Origin: Sanderia malayensis
Taxonomy: Eukaryota; Cnidaria; Scyphozoa; Semaeostomeae; Pelagiidae
NCBI GenBank assembly: GCA_013076295.1
Contig: RQOL01000780.1
Span: forward strand, 142,100-206,099
Length of the DNA stretch: 64,000 bases
Direction of reading: 5' to 3'
The position numbers were made by a program, and so were the translations under genes. This document shows positions 9,734 to 20,406 of this stretch, in pieces (positions within the stretch are counted from its first letter, which is position 1; every line of letters begins with the position of its first letter). The notes beneath the pieces are model-generated. The model was given only the letters and a program-made list of their open reading frames with translations. It was not told the DNA's origin and did not search any database.

Positions 9734-11094
9734 TCTAATATATATATTCTATGATGTCACGTGACGGTGGCGAAACTCTGCCTAAAACAATAGATTCAAC
9801 CCGAAACAATAGGTCGAACGCCTCAAAACAATGGGACGAAACGGCAAATCGGTGATCAATAAGGCTTTTTTGAATGGGATGGCACAAGGCTGACACTTGC
9901 ATGGAAAGGCTCCGTTTCTGGAGTAGGCAAAAGTTATCTATTTTTGGAAGCCTATTTTAAAAGAATTTTTGAGTTATTCCATTAATTATTCTGCTAATTG
10001 TGCTATCACGAAAAAACGACGGTTTACGCTGGCGAAACTTCCAAATTCGCGTCCCCGACTCCATTTTCGAAAAGAGTATTCGCTCTTCACGTGATCCGTT
10101 TCGCCTTTTCCTGCAATTTGATTGGCTCTTTCCTGGCTTCACGTGAAAAGTCACGCGTTTTTTGTTATCATGCAAATTAGCCCTCGGGTTGAACAGCAGG
10201 TACTTTTGGAGAAGACGCGTATTTTTGTTTTCAACACAAAGGATAACTGGGCGCCTTTCAAAATGTTTTACGACCTGAATTACCTTTGTAAAGCCTTGCT
10301 AATTGTTTGAGAGACCTCTGAAAAATTACAGGAAACAATTGAGAACACAGGTGATAGCTTTGTTTTGTTTTTTGAGTGAGATAGTTTTAGTTTTTGTACG
10401 ACCGCCATTGTTGCTTCGGCATGCTTGCGACGCTTAGGCCTAATGTAAACAAGCCCAAAGTTTTAACAAACAAATTATGATAAAGGGTGATCAGGCGAGC
10501 GAAGCGAGCCAAACTGTTGCAAGAGGAGTAGGCAGAGGCATGAGCGAAGCGAATGCAGCGCACAAAGTGCTCCCTATCAGTCAATGTTTCTTGGTAAGAG
10601 ATAGACAGGCGAGCGCAGCGAGCTAACCCATTGCACGTGGGGTTGAAAGAGGCATGAGCGAAGCGAATGCAACGCACGAAGTGCGCCCTATCAGTCAATG
10701 TTTCTTGGTAAGAGATAGACAGGCGAGCGCAGCAAGCTAACCCATTGTTCGTGGGGTTGAAAGAAGCATGAGCGAGGCGAATGCAGCGCACGAAGGGCGC
10801 CTTATCAGTCAATGTTTCTTGATAAAAGATAGACAGGCGAGCGCAGCGAGCTAACCCATTGTACGTGGAGTTGAAAGAGGCAGGAGCGAAGCGAATGCAG
10901 GGCACGAAGTGCGCCCTATCAGTCAATGTTTTTTATGATAGATAGACAGGCGAGCGCAGCGAGCTAACCCATTGTACGTGGAGTTGAAAGAGGCATGAGC
11001 GAAGCGAATGCAGCGCACGAAGTGCGCCAACCAGATTAAGCGTTTTTTACTTGACGGGCTGGGGCGAACGAGCGAAGCGAGTGATGACCCCTAG
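9734..11094 (+). mobile_element. Non-autonomous Helitron (left arm only)
   Basis: The element starts TCTAATATATATATTC and ends CCCCTAG, inserted between A (9733) and T (11095) without target duplication, the hallmark of Helitrons. The right arm keeps the empty site: around 50155-50180 the reverse complement runs CACTAATCATTTTTT without interruption. The internal sequence has TCACGTGA near the 5' end, AACAATGGGAC-type motifs and, from about 10489, a minisatellite of about 114-bp units made of CGAGCGAAGCGAGC-type words. It has no coding capacity. Related ends occur at 58224-59111 and around 16602 and 21298. Confidence 0.85.
10489..11010. repeat. 114-bp minisatellite inside the left-arm Helitron
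   Basis: There are about four and a half units containing AGGCGAGCGCAGCGAGCTAACCCATTG and GGGGTTGAAAGAGGCATGAGCGAAGCGAATGCAGCGCACGAAGTGCGC words. The period is a multiple of three, which keeps a meaningless ORF open on the minus strand. The same unit, reverse-complemented, builds the array at 16772-19095. Confidence 0.85.
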
Positions 11095-14000
11095 TCATTT
11101 TTTATAATACTGTTTGACTTTTTCTTTAACTTAGTGTTATCAATGCTGTACCAGGAAATTTTTTCGTTTTTGCTTATGTGCTCCTTCTGTATTGCCCGTA
11201 ACAGGAACAATTGAGCACTGCATCCGTATAGTATTAGCATTGTACCCAAACTGATGCAATGAAGGATTGTCATTTCTCCTCCCTAAGCTTCTTTGCATGC
11301 CGAAGTATTTTTCAAGAACATCTTGGTTAAATTTCTCTGCTAAAACGAATTCAAAACCACTTTGTAAAAGAAACTTTGTCACCTCAATAACAGAATGAAC
11401 TGTTATTTTGGTGCCCTCTTATGTCTTGGCAGACAAGAACATTTGCGCTTTAGCATTTTTTGAGAAAGTCTCACGTTTCTCAATGCTCTCCTTCCTGTCA
11501 GATAAAATCTTTGACAAAGAATGTTCCAGCCATTCAAATCTTTCATCGTTTACACCTCTATATAGTAATAAAAATGGCTTTCGTTTTTTCCACCTTCCAA
11601 TTGATTCCTGACATTTAAAGCATCAAAAAACCTATCCATGTTTCCAAAAAGATCTGCTGTTGCATACATGTCTTGGGGATAGTATTCTTTAATAACCTTG
11701 GCAACAGAATCGCTTAACAATAGAACTGCCAATCGTACATTACTGCATGAAAATGGAGTCAGATAAATATGTTCTTGTGACAGCTTCGAAATACTTTTCA
11801 AGCCACAGCTCATCTCGTTTTGTGCAATCTTACAAAAATGACCCGATAAAATATGTTTTCCATCATTTCACATATATCTTGTTTTTTTCCCCATCACCTA
11901 TCAATGTGAAAAAAATATTTATTGAACGCATACTTTTATTGCAAAATCAAGTTGGGCATTGATTGTATTATCCAATTAAGAAAATTATAATGAGGAATAA
12001 TTTAAAATTTTCATGACTTTTCAAACAACCCAATTTTGGACCACCGAATTTTACCAAAATCAAAGTTCCTTACCTGAATGATAAACACAGTTTCGAGTTG
12101 TCTTCATTAGATGAGGTGGATCAGAGAAGAACCAAATAAACCGATCTGGTGCATATAAATTTACAGAATGATGAACAACATCAGAACTTCCTGCTCCATC
12201 CAATAGCTCATGCATCCGGTAAAATTTCCTATTTGATGATGCTCCATCAGAAACAGCAGCAATAACAGGCAAATTGCAAGCCAGTTCCAGTATTGCAACT
12301 GCCTCCCAGAATGTGGTCATAATTTGACATGCTGTCACCCCTTTTGTTGCAAAATATGCAAAACTGAACTTTAAATCCGATGCCAAACCCCTGACATAGT
12401 ATACCAGGGTGTGAGTGGCTAACTGGTCAACATCATCAAAGCAGGAGTAATTTAGGTCTTTGTCACCTTAATCGACGAAATCAATCAGTTCTCCAGTATG
12501 TTTGTTGTACACAAAATTCTCCTGAAACTTCACCTCATCAATAGAAATAACTATGTATCGCTGAACACCTTTAAGCAATGATAGAGTTTCAATCAACTCA
12601 TTGATCACTTCTGGGTTAAAACCTGCTTTTGGCCTAATTGCATTTCTATGGTCCCCTAATGTTCTGCGACGTGGAAGGGTTAATATTTTTGCATTTCAAA
12701 GTTCATCATAGGCAGATGCAGATTTTGATGCCAAGGAAAGGCAAAATCGTATGATCATGGGATGGTATTTCTTGCTACCATTACGCAAAGGTCTAGTTTG
12801 CTGGTCCCAAAAGAGTTGCATGAATTGTCATGCATTTTCAATGTTATCATTCATAATACCAGATATGTCATTTGAGAGCTGATCATCAATTTCCACACCT
12901 GCAGATTTTTTTCCAGCCTTTCAATTTTACTTTTCAGCTGTGATGTTTTCATTCTCTCCTCCTGCAAGGCTAACTTTACCCGGTTTGGGCGTGTCTGTGA
13001 CAATAGAGCATTGGCATGTGCACAAATGTTATTCTTGCTTTGCTTGAAAATTTGATTTTTCTTGGCACACTCTGTAAAAATGACACAAGTGGAACATATT
13101 CACCCATTTCTTGTGAGGAGGAGGCAATTCTGTGCTCTTGAAAATGATTTGGCTCGCTGGAAGCTTTCACCATTCTTATGTATCTCAAGTTGGCATGGAA
13201 TATGATGGGTTATAAGTTCATCAGACCTGATATCAGCAACCCCTGGACACAGTTTGTGATTTGACAGATCTTTAACAAACTTTAATATTGTGGTGTTTGT
13301 AATGGATCTTTTCTGTTCCGTATAAAGTTTGTCATCATGATCCCAAGCTTTCGTCAACAATTACCTCTAATTCAGGAACAGTGTATGGTCTTTCGAAATA
13401 TTTGAATGATATATTGCTTGAACTATTGGTGATAACCCATCCATTTGCAGATAACTTTAATTTTCCAACATGGGCTGCAAACTCACTGAAATTCTTGTAA
13501 GTTTTTACTTCCTCTTGTAAATGAACAATATTGTCTTTCACAATGTTGAGATGACGTCTTTCAGTTATTTTTGCATGCTCGAAAGACTTCACTGGGAGAT
13601 TTCATTTTAGAAGTGCACCAAAATCCAGAGACTTCCACCCAGTTTATGCAATTAAGTTCAATAATTTGTAAAATGATTTTTCATATGTAACAAATATATA
13701 TGCCTATATATGTTTTGGGTAGAAAACTATTTCTGTTTGTGAACAAACCAACATTAATTGGAAGCCACAACACAAATATCATAAGCTTTACCAATTTTAA
13801 AAAATACTCAATATTTTCATAAAATTGTAGAATTTTTGGCATAAAATAAACCAGGTGGCATTAGTTAGGCCCAGTGTTTACAGGGGACTCTTGGTCTTCT
13901 TTTCGCTTGGCCTTGCTGCCTGTGCAAGGTGATACAATTAAAGTGCCCAACAAATAAAACTAATATCACAGAATATCACTGATCATTTACAGAGTATATA

Positions 14001-14264
14001 ACAGAGTATTCACTGATCATTTACTTGTCAGTTCAATATCTCTTTCATCGTAATGTTTCCCGCAAATCCAAACATTTCCAGCTGCAATTTGGTGCTTGAA
14101 ATCTTCATTGACAGCCTGTACTTTTTTATTACATTTAACGTTTCATTTTTCCAAGCAATGAAATATTGTGACTTTCGCTGTGATATTCTAAAAAGTCTGA
14201 TCCCAGCAAAAGATTGACGACGAGAGGTTGCACAACCTGGCACTGCGCCATTTGAACCAACCAT
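11091..14264 (-). pseudogene. P-element-like THAP transposase, left copy
   Basis: Reading leftward from 14264: a THAP-like start (AVPGCATSR...GIRLFRIS...YFIAWKNE), then decayed pieces at 13592-13335 and 13360-13100. A well-preserved RNase H-like catalytic segment follows at 12386-12060, with VSDGASSNR (Asp) and FFSDPPHLMKTTRNC (Asp, the D-P-P-H-L-K motif of P-element and THAP9 transposases). Then come 11813-11550 (KLSQEHIYLTPFSCSNVRLAVLLLSDSVAKV) and the C-terminus ([30 protein letters not shown]). The enzyme would cut and join DNA at P-type terminal repeats. Frameshifts and stops separate the pieces, and the first THAP cysteine reads Gly. It is convergent with the C2H2 gene. Confidence 0.75.
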
Positions 14265-14429
14265 AATATCAAAATATCGTAACTAACATGCCAACAAGAT
14301 CAGAAAACAACAATCAATCAATGCAACAACACAAGCAAAACTCCAGCAACCTTTTCCGCGTGTCCCCGCATTTTGGTCACATGTTACTAATAAAACAGAA
14401 CAAAGAGTTAGAACAATGGGCTTCCAGAT

Positions 14430-15545
14430 CATAGTTTTTGACCTGCGAAGCGCAAGCGAGTAGATGTTGGTGAGTGGGGAAAAATGTTGTGTTGTGCTAA
14501 TTAACGTGTATCGAAAGTTCCAGCACGGCGACGGGTGCGAGTCGACATGATGCTAAAGGGGAGTGCAGGAAGAAACCCACGTAATGGCCTCGTAACCAAG
14601 AAGTTTGGTGCACAGATAAGCACGAACTGTCGAATTCGGACCAAAAACTGTAGCAAATTGGGACGAAACATGCTGTTACTATTTACTTTTATAATCAATT
14701 ATTATAATCATTTTTATTACGTAGTTGGGTGATTCCCAAGTAAAGAATATAAATAGGGGTGCTTGCCCCCCTATAGCAGGCTTTTGTTTTATTGAAATAT
14801 ATATATATCGCTTCATTCAGTTGCTGAGAACTGAAAATAGTTACTTCACAAAAAGTGTTTGTTTTGTGAGAGTTTACTGCGGATAACTGTCAACGAAAGA
14901 TATTAACACGGCCAAGAGAAAAGAGAGAAAGATAAAGTCACGGATACATCAGAGGTATCGTGAAATTTATGTTTGCTCGTGCGTAAGCCATTAAGTGGCG
15001 TTGAAATTGAAGACCAGACGGTCTAACTGTTCGAATCACGTATATTAGTGTATTTTAAGCCTTTGATATATTTTATTACCGTTCGTAGCATTTTTACTTG
15101 TTAAATACATTGTTGAGACAATCAGTAAGCCTTTTGTTTGCTGTAATTGTATTGGATTTGCCTCGTCCGTTCTCGTAGTAGGTTAAGGTAATCGGGGAAT
15201 TACTCCTACGTTGTTTTATTTTAATTCGCGTATATACAGTCTTCTTGAGTTATCGGACAGAGTGTTTTACCTTAAGATTCCCGACAGTGTTCCGTGTCTG
15301 TGTTTCTGTTTACTTTGCCGCTATAAGGTATGTGCCTAAGTTTCAAACGTTCATTTTTGATTTGAAATGAGGCTGCCAGGTATGATATCACTTTGCAAAT
15401 TTCTCATTGGATAAAATGTAAACTTGTTGAAACAACAAGCAACATGACGTGCCATACTAGATGCTGGGCATGCTGTGGCAGGGGGGACCATGAGCACGAT
15501 GACGCACGGAGACTGTTGTCATCGTGCGGATGACGGAGCTCACAT
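14430..15545. promoter_or_regulatory. Intergenic module copy C, split by a solo LTR
   Basis: In reverse orientation this repeats the module of 4755-5088. Parts are at about 14430-14492 (GCGAGTAGATGTTGGTGAGTGGGGAAAAATGTTGTGT) and 15287-15545 (GTATGATATCACTTTGC, GTAAACTTGTTGAAACAAC, AGCATGCTG-like words). The parts are separated by the 794-bp solo LTR. It lies between the P-type gene (-) and the ISL2EU-type gene (+), so again between divergent transposase genes. Relative to copy A it is inverted, so A and C bracket the C2H2 plus P-type gene pair. Confidence 0.5.
14493..15286 (+). mobile_element. Solo LTR, 794 bp (left arm only)
   Basis: It begins TGTGCTAATTAACG, ends CCCGACA, and is flanked by GTGT on both sides (14489-14492, 15287-15290). 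The right arm near 46770 has the uninterrupted site with a single GTGT-like word. A TATA box (TATAAATAGGGG, 14748) fits the U3/R boundary of an LTR read on +. No internal coding region and no second LTR are present, so recombination between LTRs has removed the body. The superfamily cannot be told from the LTR alone. Confidence 0.75.
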
Positions 15546-15989
15546 CACGGAGCTCGTTGTTGGAACCATCAAATGAAATAAAGAAATTTTTCTAGCTGTA
15601 TGCTTATGCAACTAATACAAAAATTATAGTATTTCATTTTTGTTTTGGAAAATGAAAGTTTTCTAACCTTGATAAAACAAGATCGAAAAATGAAGTCAAA
15701 ATGTTTGCTTGAGTGGTCTCAAAATAAATGTTTTTTGAATTTGCTGCGTTCAATCTTGAAAATTTAATTCAGGATATTTTATATCCAGGAGTTAAAAGCG
15801 TATAGTCAATAAATAATGTCAATAATCTTCACTTTCTGGATAATACAGTGAAATGAGAGCTATCTGTTGCGTCGCGAGTCACCTCAAGGTTCCTTTGATT
15901 TCTATTGACTATGATTATACGGAAGCAGACATTGTGAAATAGTTCCACAACTATGACCATGCATAAAGATTAAAAATTAACTATGACCA

Positions 15990-16605
15990 CCAATAACGAG
16001 ATTAACGGTATTATTTTTCCTAGAAAAAAATTATTTGTGTCAATAGATGACCCCCTGTTTGATGTCAAACATGGCCTGAAAAGATCACTTTGACCTGAAC
16101 TGGAATTTTTTCTCATTCTTGTACAACTGAGGCTTGGTTTACTGGAGGAAGACCTTGCATACAGAGCACATTTATCTTAATCCCAGGTATCACGAATATG
16201 CATCACATGGTTTGATTTTCTTCACAGCCGTTTTCGCTTGTTTCCAATATGGCCTTCAAGAGTTTGTATTCACAAAGCAATGCCCCAAGGCTTCAAAGAA
16301 ACTTATCCGTCAACAAGAGTTGTGATTGACTGCACTGAGATTTTTAATGATATAGTGGTTCTGTAATGGCTGACAAGGGTTTCGATATTTCAGATGACCT
16401 ACCACATGGAGTTACCCTTAACATGCTCGCTTTCCTGCAAAGACAAAGGACATTTAGATTTGCATATTTACATGAAGAAAACGAAACAAAGCAAATTGCG
16501 CCTGTGAGAATTCATGTTGAGCGGGCAATTTCTAGAATAAAAAAATTTAGAATACTGAGTACTGTTTTCCCAATTTCAATGGCTGCAGATTTGAATAAAT
16601 ACTAG
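15990..16605 (+). pseudogene. ISL2EU/IS4-type DDE transposase (DDE_Tnp_4), left copy
   Basis: Pieces of a DDE_Tnp_4 transposase are readable across frames: a helix-turn-helix-like segment (LVQLRLGLLEEDLAYRAHLS..SQVSRICITWFDFL, about 16115-16215), then GFKETYPSTRVVIDCTEIF (first catalytic Asp, about 16290-16345). After an internal deletion come MADKGFDISDDLPHGVTLN (second Asp) and APVRIHVERAISRIKKFRILS (catalytic Glu), ending at 16602. The loop between first and second Asp is missing. The arm homology ends at about 16413, so the right copy lacks the last part. A Helitron end (CTAG at 16602-16605) closes the ORF. Confidence 0.7.
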
Positions 16606-16771
16606 GGGTCATCACTCGCTTCGCTCATTCGCCCCATCCCGTCAAGTAAAAAAAGCTTAATCTGGTTGGCGCACTTCGAGCGCTGCATTTGCTTACGCTC
16701 ATTCCCCTTTCAACCCCACTTACAATGGGTTAGCTCGCTGCGCTCGCCTGTCTATCTTTTATCAAGGAACA

Positions 16772-19095
16772 TTGACTGATAGTGCGCACTTCGTGCGCTG
16801 CATTCGCTTCGCTCATGCCTCTTTCAACCCCACGTACAATGGGTTAGCTCGCTGCGCTCGCCTGTCTATCTATTATCAAGATACATTGACTGATAACGCG
16901 CATTTCGTGCGCTGCATTCGTTTCGCTCATGCCTTTTTCAACCCCACGTACAATGGGTTAGTTCGCTGCGCTCGCCTGTCTATCTTTTATCAAGAAACAT
17001 TGACTGATGAGGCGCACTTGGTGCGCTGCATTCGCTTCGCTCATGCCTCTTTCAAACCCACGTACAATGGGTTAGCTTGCTGCGTTCACCTGTCTATCTA
17101 TTATCGACAAACACTGACTGATAGAGCGCACTTCGTGTGCTGCATTCGCTTCGCTCATGCCTCTCCCAACCCCTCCTACAATGGATTAGCTCGCTGCGCT
17201 TGCCTGTTTATCTTTTATCAAGAAACATTGACGGATAGGGCGCACTTCGTGCGCTGCATTCGCTTCGCTCATGCCTCTTTCAACCCCACGTGCAATGGGT
17301 TAGCTCGCTGTGCTCGCCTGTCTATCTTTTATCAAGAAATATTGACTGAGAAGGCGCACTTCTTGTGCTGCATTCGCTTCGCTCATGCCTCTTTCAACCC
17401 CACGTCCAATGGGTTAGCTCGCTGCGCTCGCCTGTCTATCTATTATCGAGAAACACTGACTGATAGAGCACACTTCGTGCGCTGCATTCGCTTCGCTCAT
17501 GCCTCTTTCAACCCCACGTGCAATGGGTTAGCTCGCTATGCTCGCCTGTCTATGTTTTATCAAGAAACATTGACTGAGAAGGCGCAATTCGTGTGCTGCA
17601 TTCGCTTCGCTCATGCCTCTTTCAACCCCACGTCCAATGGGTTAGCTCGCTGCGCTCGCCTGTCTATCTATTATCGAGAAACACTGACTGATAGAGCACA
17701 CTTCGTGCGCTGCATTCGGTTCGCTCATGCCTCTTTCAACCCCACGTGCAATGGGTTAGCTCGCTATGCTCGCCTGTCTATCTTTTATCAAGAAACATTG
17801 ACTGAGAAGGCGCACTTCGTGTGCTGCATTCGCTTCGCTCATGCCTCTTTCAACCCCACGTCCAATGGGTTAGCTCGCTGCGCTCGCCTGTCTATCTATT
17901 ATCGAGAAACACTGACTGATAGAGCACACTTCGTGCGCTGCATTCGCTTCGCTCATGCCTCTTTCAACCCCACGTGCAATGGGTTAGCTCGCTGTGCTCG
18001 CCTGTCTATCTTTTATCAAGAAATATTGACTGAGAAGGCGCACTTCTTGTGCTGCATTCGCTTCGCTCATGCCTCTTTCAACCCCACGTCCAATGGGTTA
18101 GCTCGCTGCGCTCGCCTGTCTATCTATTATCGAGAAACACTGACTGATAGAGCACACTTCGTGCGCTGCATTCGCTTCGCTCATGCCTCTTTCAACCCCA
18201 CGTGCAATGGGTTAGCTCGCTATGCTCGCCTGTCTATGTTTTATCAAGAAACATTGACTGAGAAGGCGCAATTCGTGTGCTGCATTCGCTTCGCTCATGC
18301 CTCTTTCAACCCCACGTCCAATGGGTTAGCTCGCTGCGCTCGCCTGTCTATCTATTATCGAGAAACACTGACTGATAGAGCACACTTCGTGCGCTGCATT
18401 CGGTTCGCTCATGCCTCTTTCAACCCCACGTGCAATGGGTTAGCTCGCTATGCTCGCCTGTCTATCTTTTATCAAGAAACATTGACTGAGAAGGCGCACT
18501 TCGTGTGCTGCATTCGCTTCGCTCATGCCTCTTTCAACCCCACGTCCAATGGGTTAGCTCGCTGCGCTCGCCTGTCTATCTATTATCGAGAAACACTGAC
18601 TGATAGAGCACACTTCGTGCGCTGCATTCGCTTCGCTCATGCCTCTTTCAACCCCACGTGCAATGGGTTAGCTCGCTGTGCTCGCCTGTCTATCTTTTAT
18701 CAAGAAATATTGACTGAGAAGGCGCACTTCTTGTGCTGCATTCGCTTCGCTCATGCCTCTTTCAACCCCACGTCCAATGGGTTAGCTCGCTGCGCTCGCC
18801 TGTCTATCTATTATCGAGAAACACTGACTGATAGAGCACACTTCGTGCGCTGCATTCGCTTCGCTCATGCCTCTTTCAACCCCACGTGCAATGGGTTAGC
18901 TCGCTATGCTCGCCTGTCTATCTTTTATCAAGAAACATTGACTGAGAAGGCGCACTTCGTGTGCTGCATTCGCTTCGCTCATGCCTCTTTCAACCCCACG
19001 TCCAATGGGTTAGCTCGCTGCGCTCGCCTGTCTATCTATTATCGACAAACACTGACTGATAGAGCGCACTTCGCGCGCTGCATTCGCTCCCGCTC
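16772..19095. repeat. 114-bp minisatellite with a 684-bp higher-order period
   Basis: There are about twenty 114-bp units (TGCGCTGCATTCGCTTCGCTCATGCC, CAATGGGTTAGCTCGCTGCGCTCGCCTGTCTATC and so on). The variant word ATTGACTGAGAAGGCGCACTTCTTG recurs at 17341, 18025 and 18709, exactly 684 bp (six units) apart, so whole six-unit blocks were amplified. Because 114 is divisible by three an ORF of more than 900 codons stays open, but its repeat peptide resembles no protein family and I do not call it a gene. Confidence 0.9.
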
Positions 19096-19099
19096 ATGC

Positions 19100-19237
19100 C
19101 CATACATACATACATACATACATACATACATACATACCTACATACATACATACATACCTACATACATACATACATACATACATACATACATACATACATA
19201 CATACATACATACATACATACATACATACATACATAC
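19100..19237. repeat. (CATA)n microsatellite
   Basis: There are about 34 tetranucleotide copies with two CCTA interruptions. The mirrored (TATG)n tract lies at 22588-22622 and 22733-22860 on the other side of the palindrome. Confidence 0.95.
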
Positions 19238-19345
19238 ATACATGGGCCGGGTTCGGTCGCTTCGCTCCCTCCCCGGAACCCGTCAAGTAGACAAAGCTTA
19301 ATCTGGTTGGCGCGCTTCGCGCGCTGCATTCGCTGCCGCTCATGC
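19238..19345. repeat. Helitron 3'-end-like block between microsatellites
   Basis: The block GGTCGCTTCGCTCCCTCC...GTCAAGTAGACAAAGCTTAATCTGGTTGGCGCGCTTCGCGCGCTGCATTCGCTG resembles, inverted, the sub-terminal region of the Helitron at 9734-11094 (AACCAGATTAAG...ACTTGACGGGCT). It recurs in reverse complement at 22624-22725. It suggests an end was repeatedly duplicated with tandem tracts growing on both sides. Confidence 0.65.
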
Positions 19346-19362
19346 CGATACATACATACATA

Positions 19363-20265
19363 CCCTGCAATAAATACCCTACAATACATACCCTACAATA
19401 CATACCCTACAATAAATACCCTACAATACATACCCTACAAAACATACCCTACGATACATACCCTACAATACATACCTTACAATACATACCTTACAATACA
19501 TACCCTACAATAAATACCCTACAATACATACCCTACAATACATACCCTACATACATCCCTACAATACATACCCTACAATACATACCCTACAATACATACC
19601 CTACAATAAATACCCTACAATACATACCCTACATAACATACCCTACAATACATACCATACAATACATACCCTACAATACATACCCTACATAACATACCCT
19701 ACAATACATACCCTACAATACATACCTTACAATACATACCCTACACTACATACCCTACAATACATACCTTACAATACATACCCTACAATACATACCCTAC
19801 AATAAATACCCTACAATACATACCCTACAATACATACCCTACAATACATACCCTACAATACATACCCTACAATAAATACCTTACAATACATACCCTACAA
19901 TAAATACCCTACAATACATACCCTACATAACATACCCTACAATACATACCCTACATTACATACCCTACAATACATACCCTACATAACATACCCTACAATA
20001 CATACCCTACAATACATACCTTACAATACATACCCTACACTACATACCCTACAATACATACCTTACAATACATACCCTACAATACATACCCTACAATACA
20101 TAACCTACAATACATACCCTACAATACATACCCTACGATACATACCCTACAATACATACCCTACAATACATACCCTACAATACATACCCTACAATGCATA
20201 CCCTACTATACATACCCTACGATACATGCCCTACGATACATATCCTACGATACGTACTACGATGC
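19363..20265. repeat. 14-bp satellite (CATACCCTACAATA)n
   Basis: The unit CATACCCTACAATA repeats for about 900 bp, with variants CATACCTTACAATA, AATACCCTACAATA and CATACCCTACATAA. It decays at the right edge into CTACGATACGTACTACGATG. The reverse-complement satellite (TATGTATTGTAGGG)n lies at 22295-22590. Confidence 0.95.
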
Positions 20266-20406
20266 AACATTTCTAAAGAAAGTAAAGGTGGGAGGTCGGA
20301 TCCTCCCCCTGGCAATCGACCGCCCAGCGCCCACCCTGCCGCCCCCCTAAAAGCCGTTTCTTCTGAAAGTGAAAAAATGAATTCATCAACCTACTTTACA
20401 GACAGT
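20266..20406. other. Non-repeated junction segment
   Basis: This is 140 bases of locally GC-rich sequence (GATCCTCCCCCTGGCAATCG, CCGCCCCCC) between the 14-bp satellite and the palindrome arm. It has no counterpart on the right side (22190-22290) and no gene is seen. Confidence 0.5.

Larger units (their letters stand above)
1824..16413 (+). repeat. Left arm of the large inverted duplication
   Basis: This stretch matches the reverse complement of 45650-61367 gene for gene and, at many checked points, base for base with a few percent differences. Shared junctions include the gypsy insertion site, the P-type gene and the ISL2EU remnant. The outer edge is at AAGATAC (1824-1830) and the inner edge at CCACATGGAGTT (to 16413). 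Arm-specific insertions are the Helitron at 9734 and the solo LTR at 14493. Confidence 0.85.

Noticed and set aside
10387..10926. 179-codon ORF on the minus strand
   Set aside because: Same minisatellite as above, read inside a non-autonomous Helitron.
15005..15060. tRNA-like B box (CTGTTCGAATCAC) near 15030
   Set aside because: No matching A box or cloverleaf; it lies inside the solo LTR.
16134..16325. 63-codon ORF (MVYWRKTLHTEHI...) and its twin at 45738-45929
   Set aside because: Out-of-frame shadow of the DDE_Tnp_4 remnant; the real frame gives LLEEDLAYR and VVIDCTEIF.
16772..19513. 913-codon open reading frame with repeating RCIRFAHASFNPT peptide
   Set aside because: It is kept open only because the minisatellite unit (114 bp) is a multiple of three. 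The peptide has no fold signature, and the frame runs on into CATA and 14-bp satellites.
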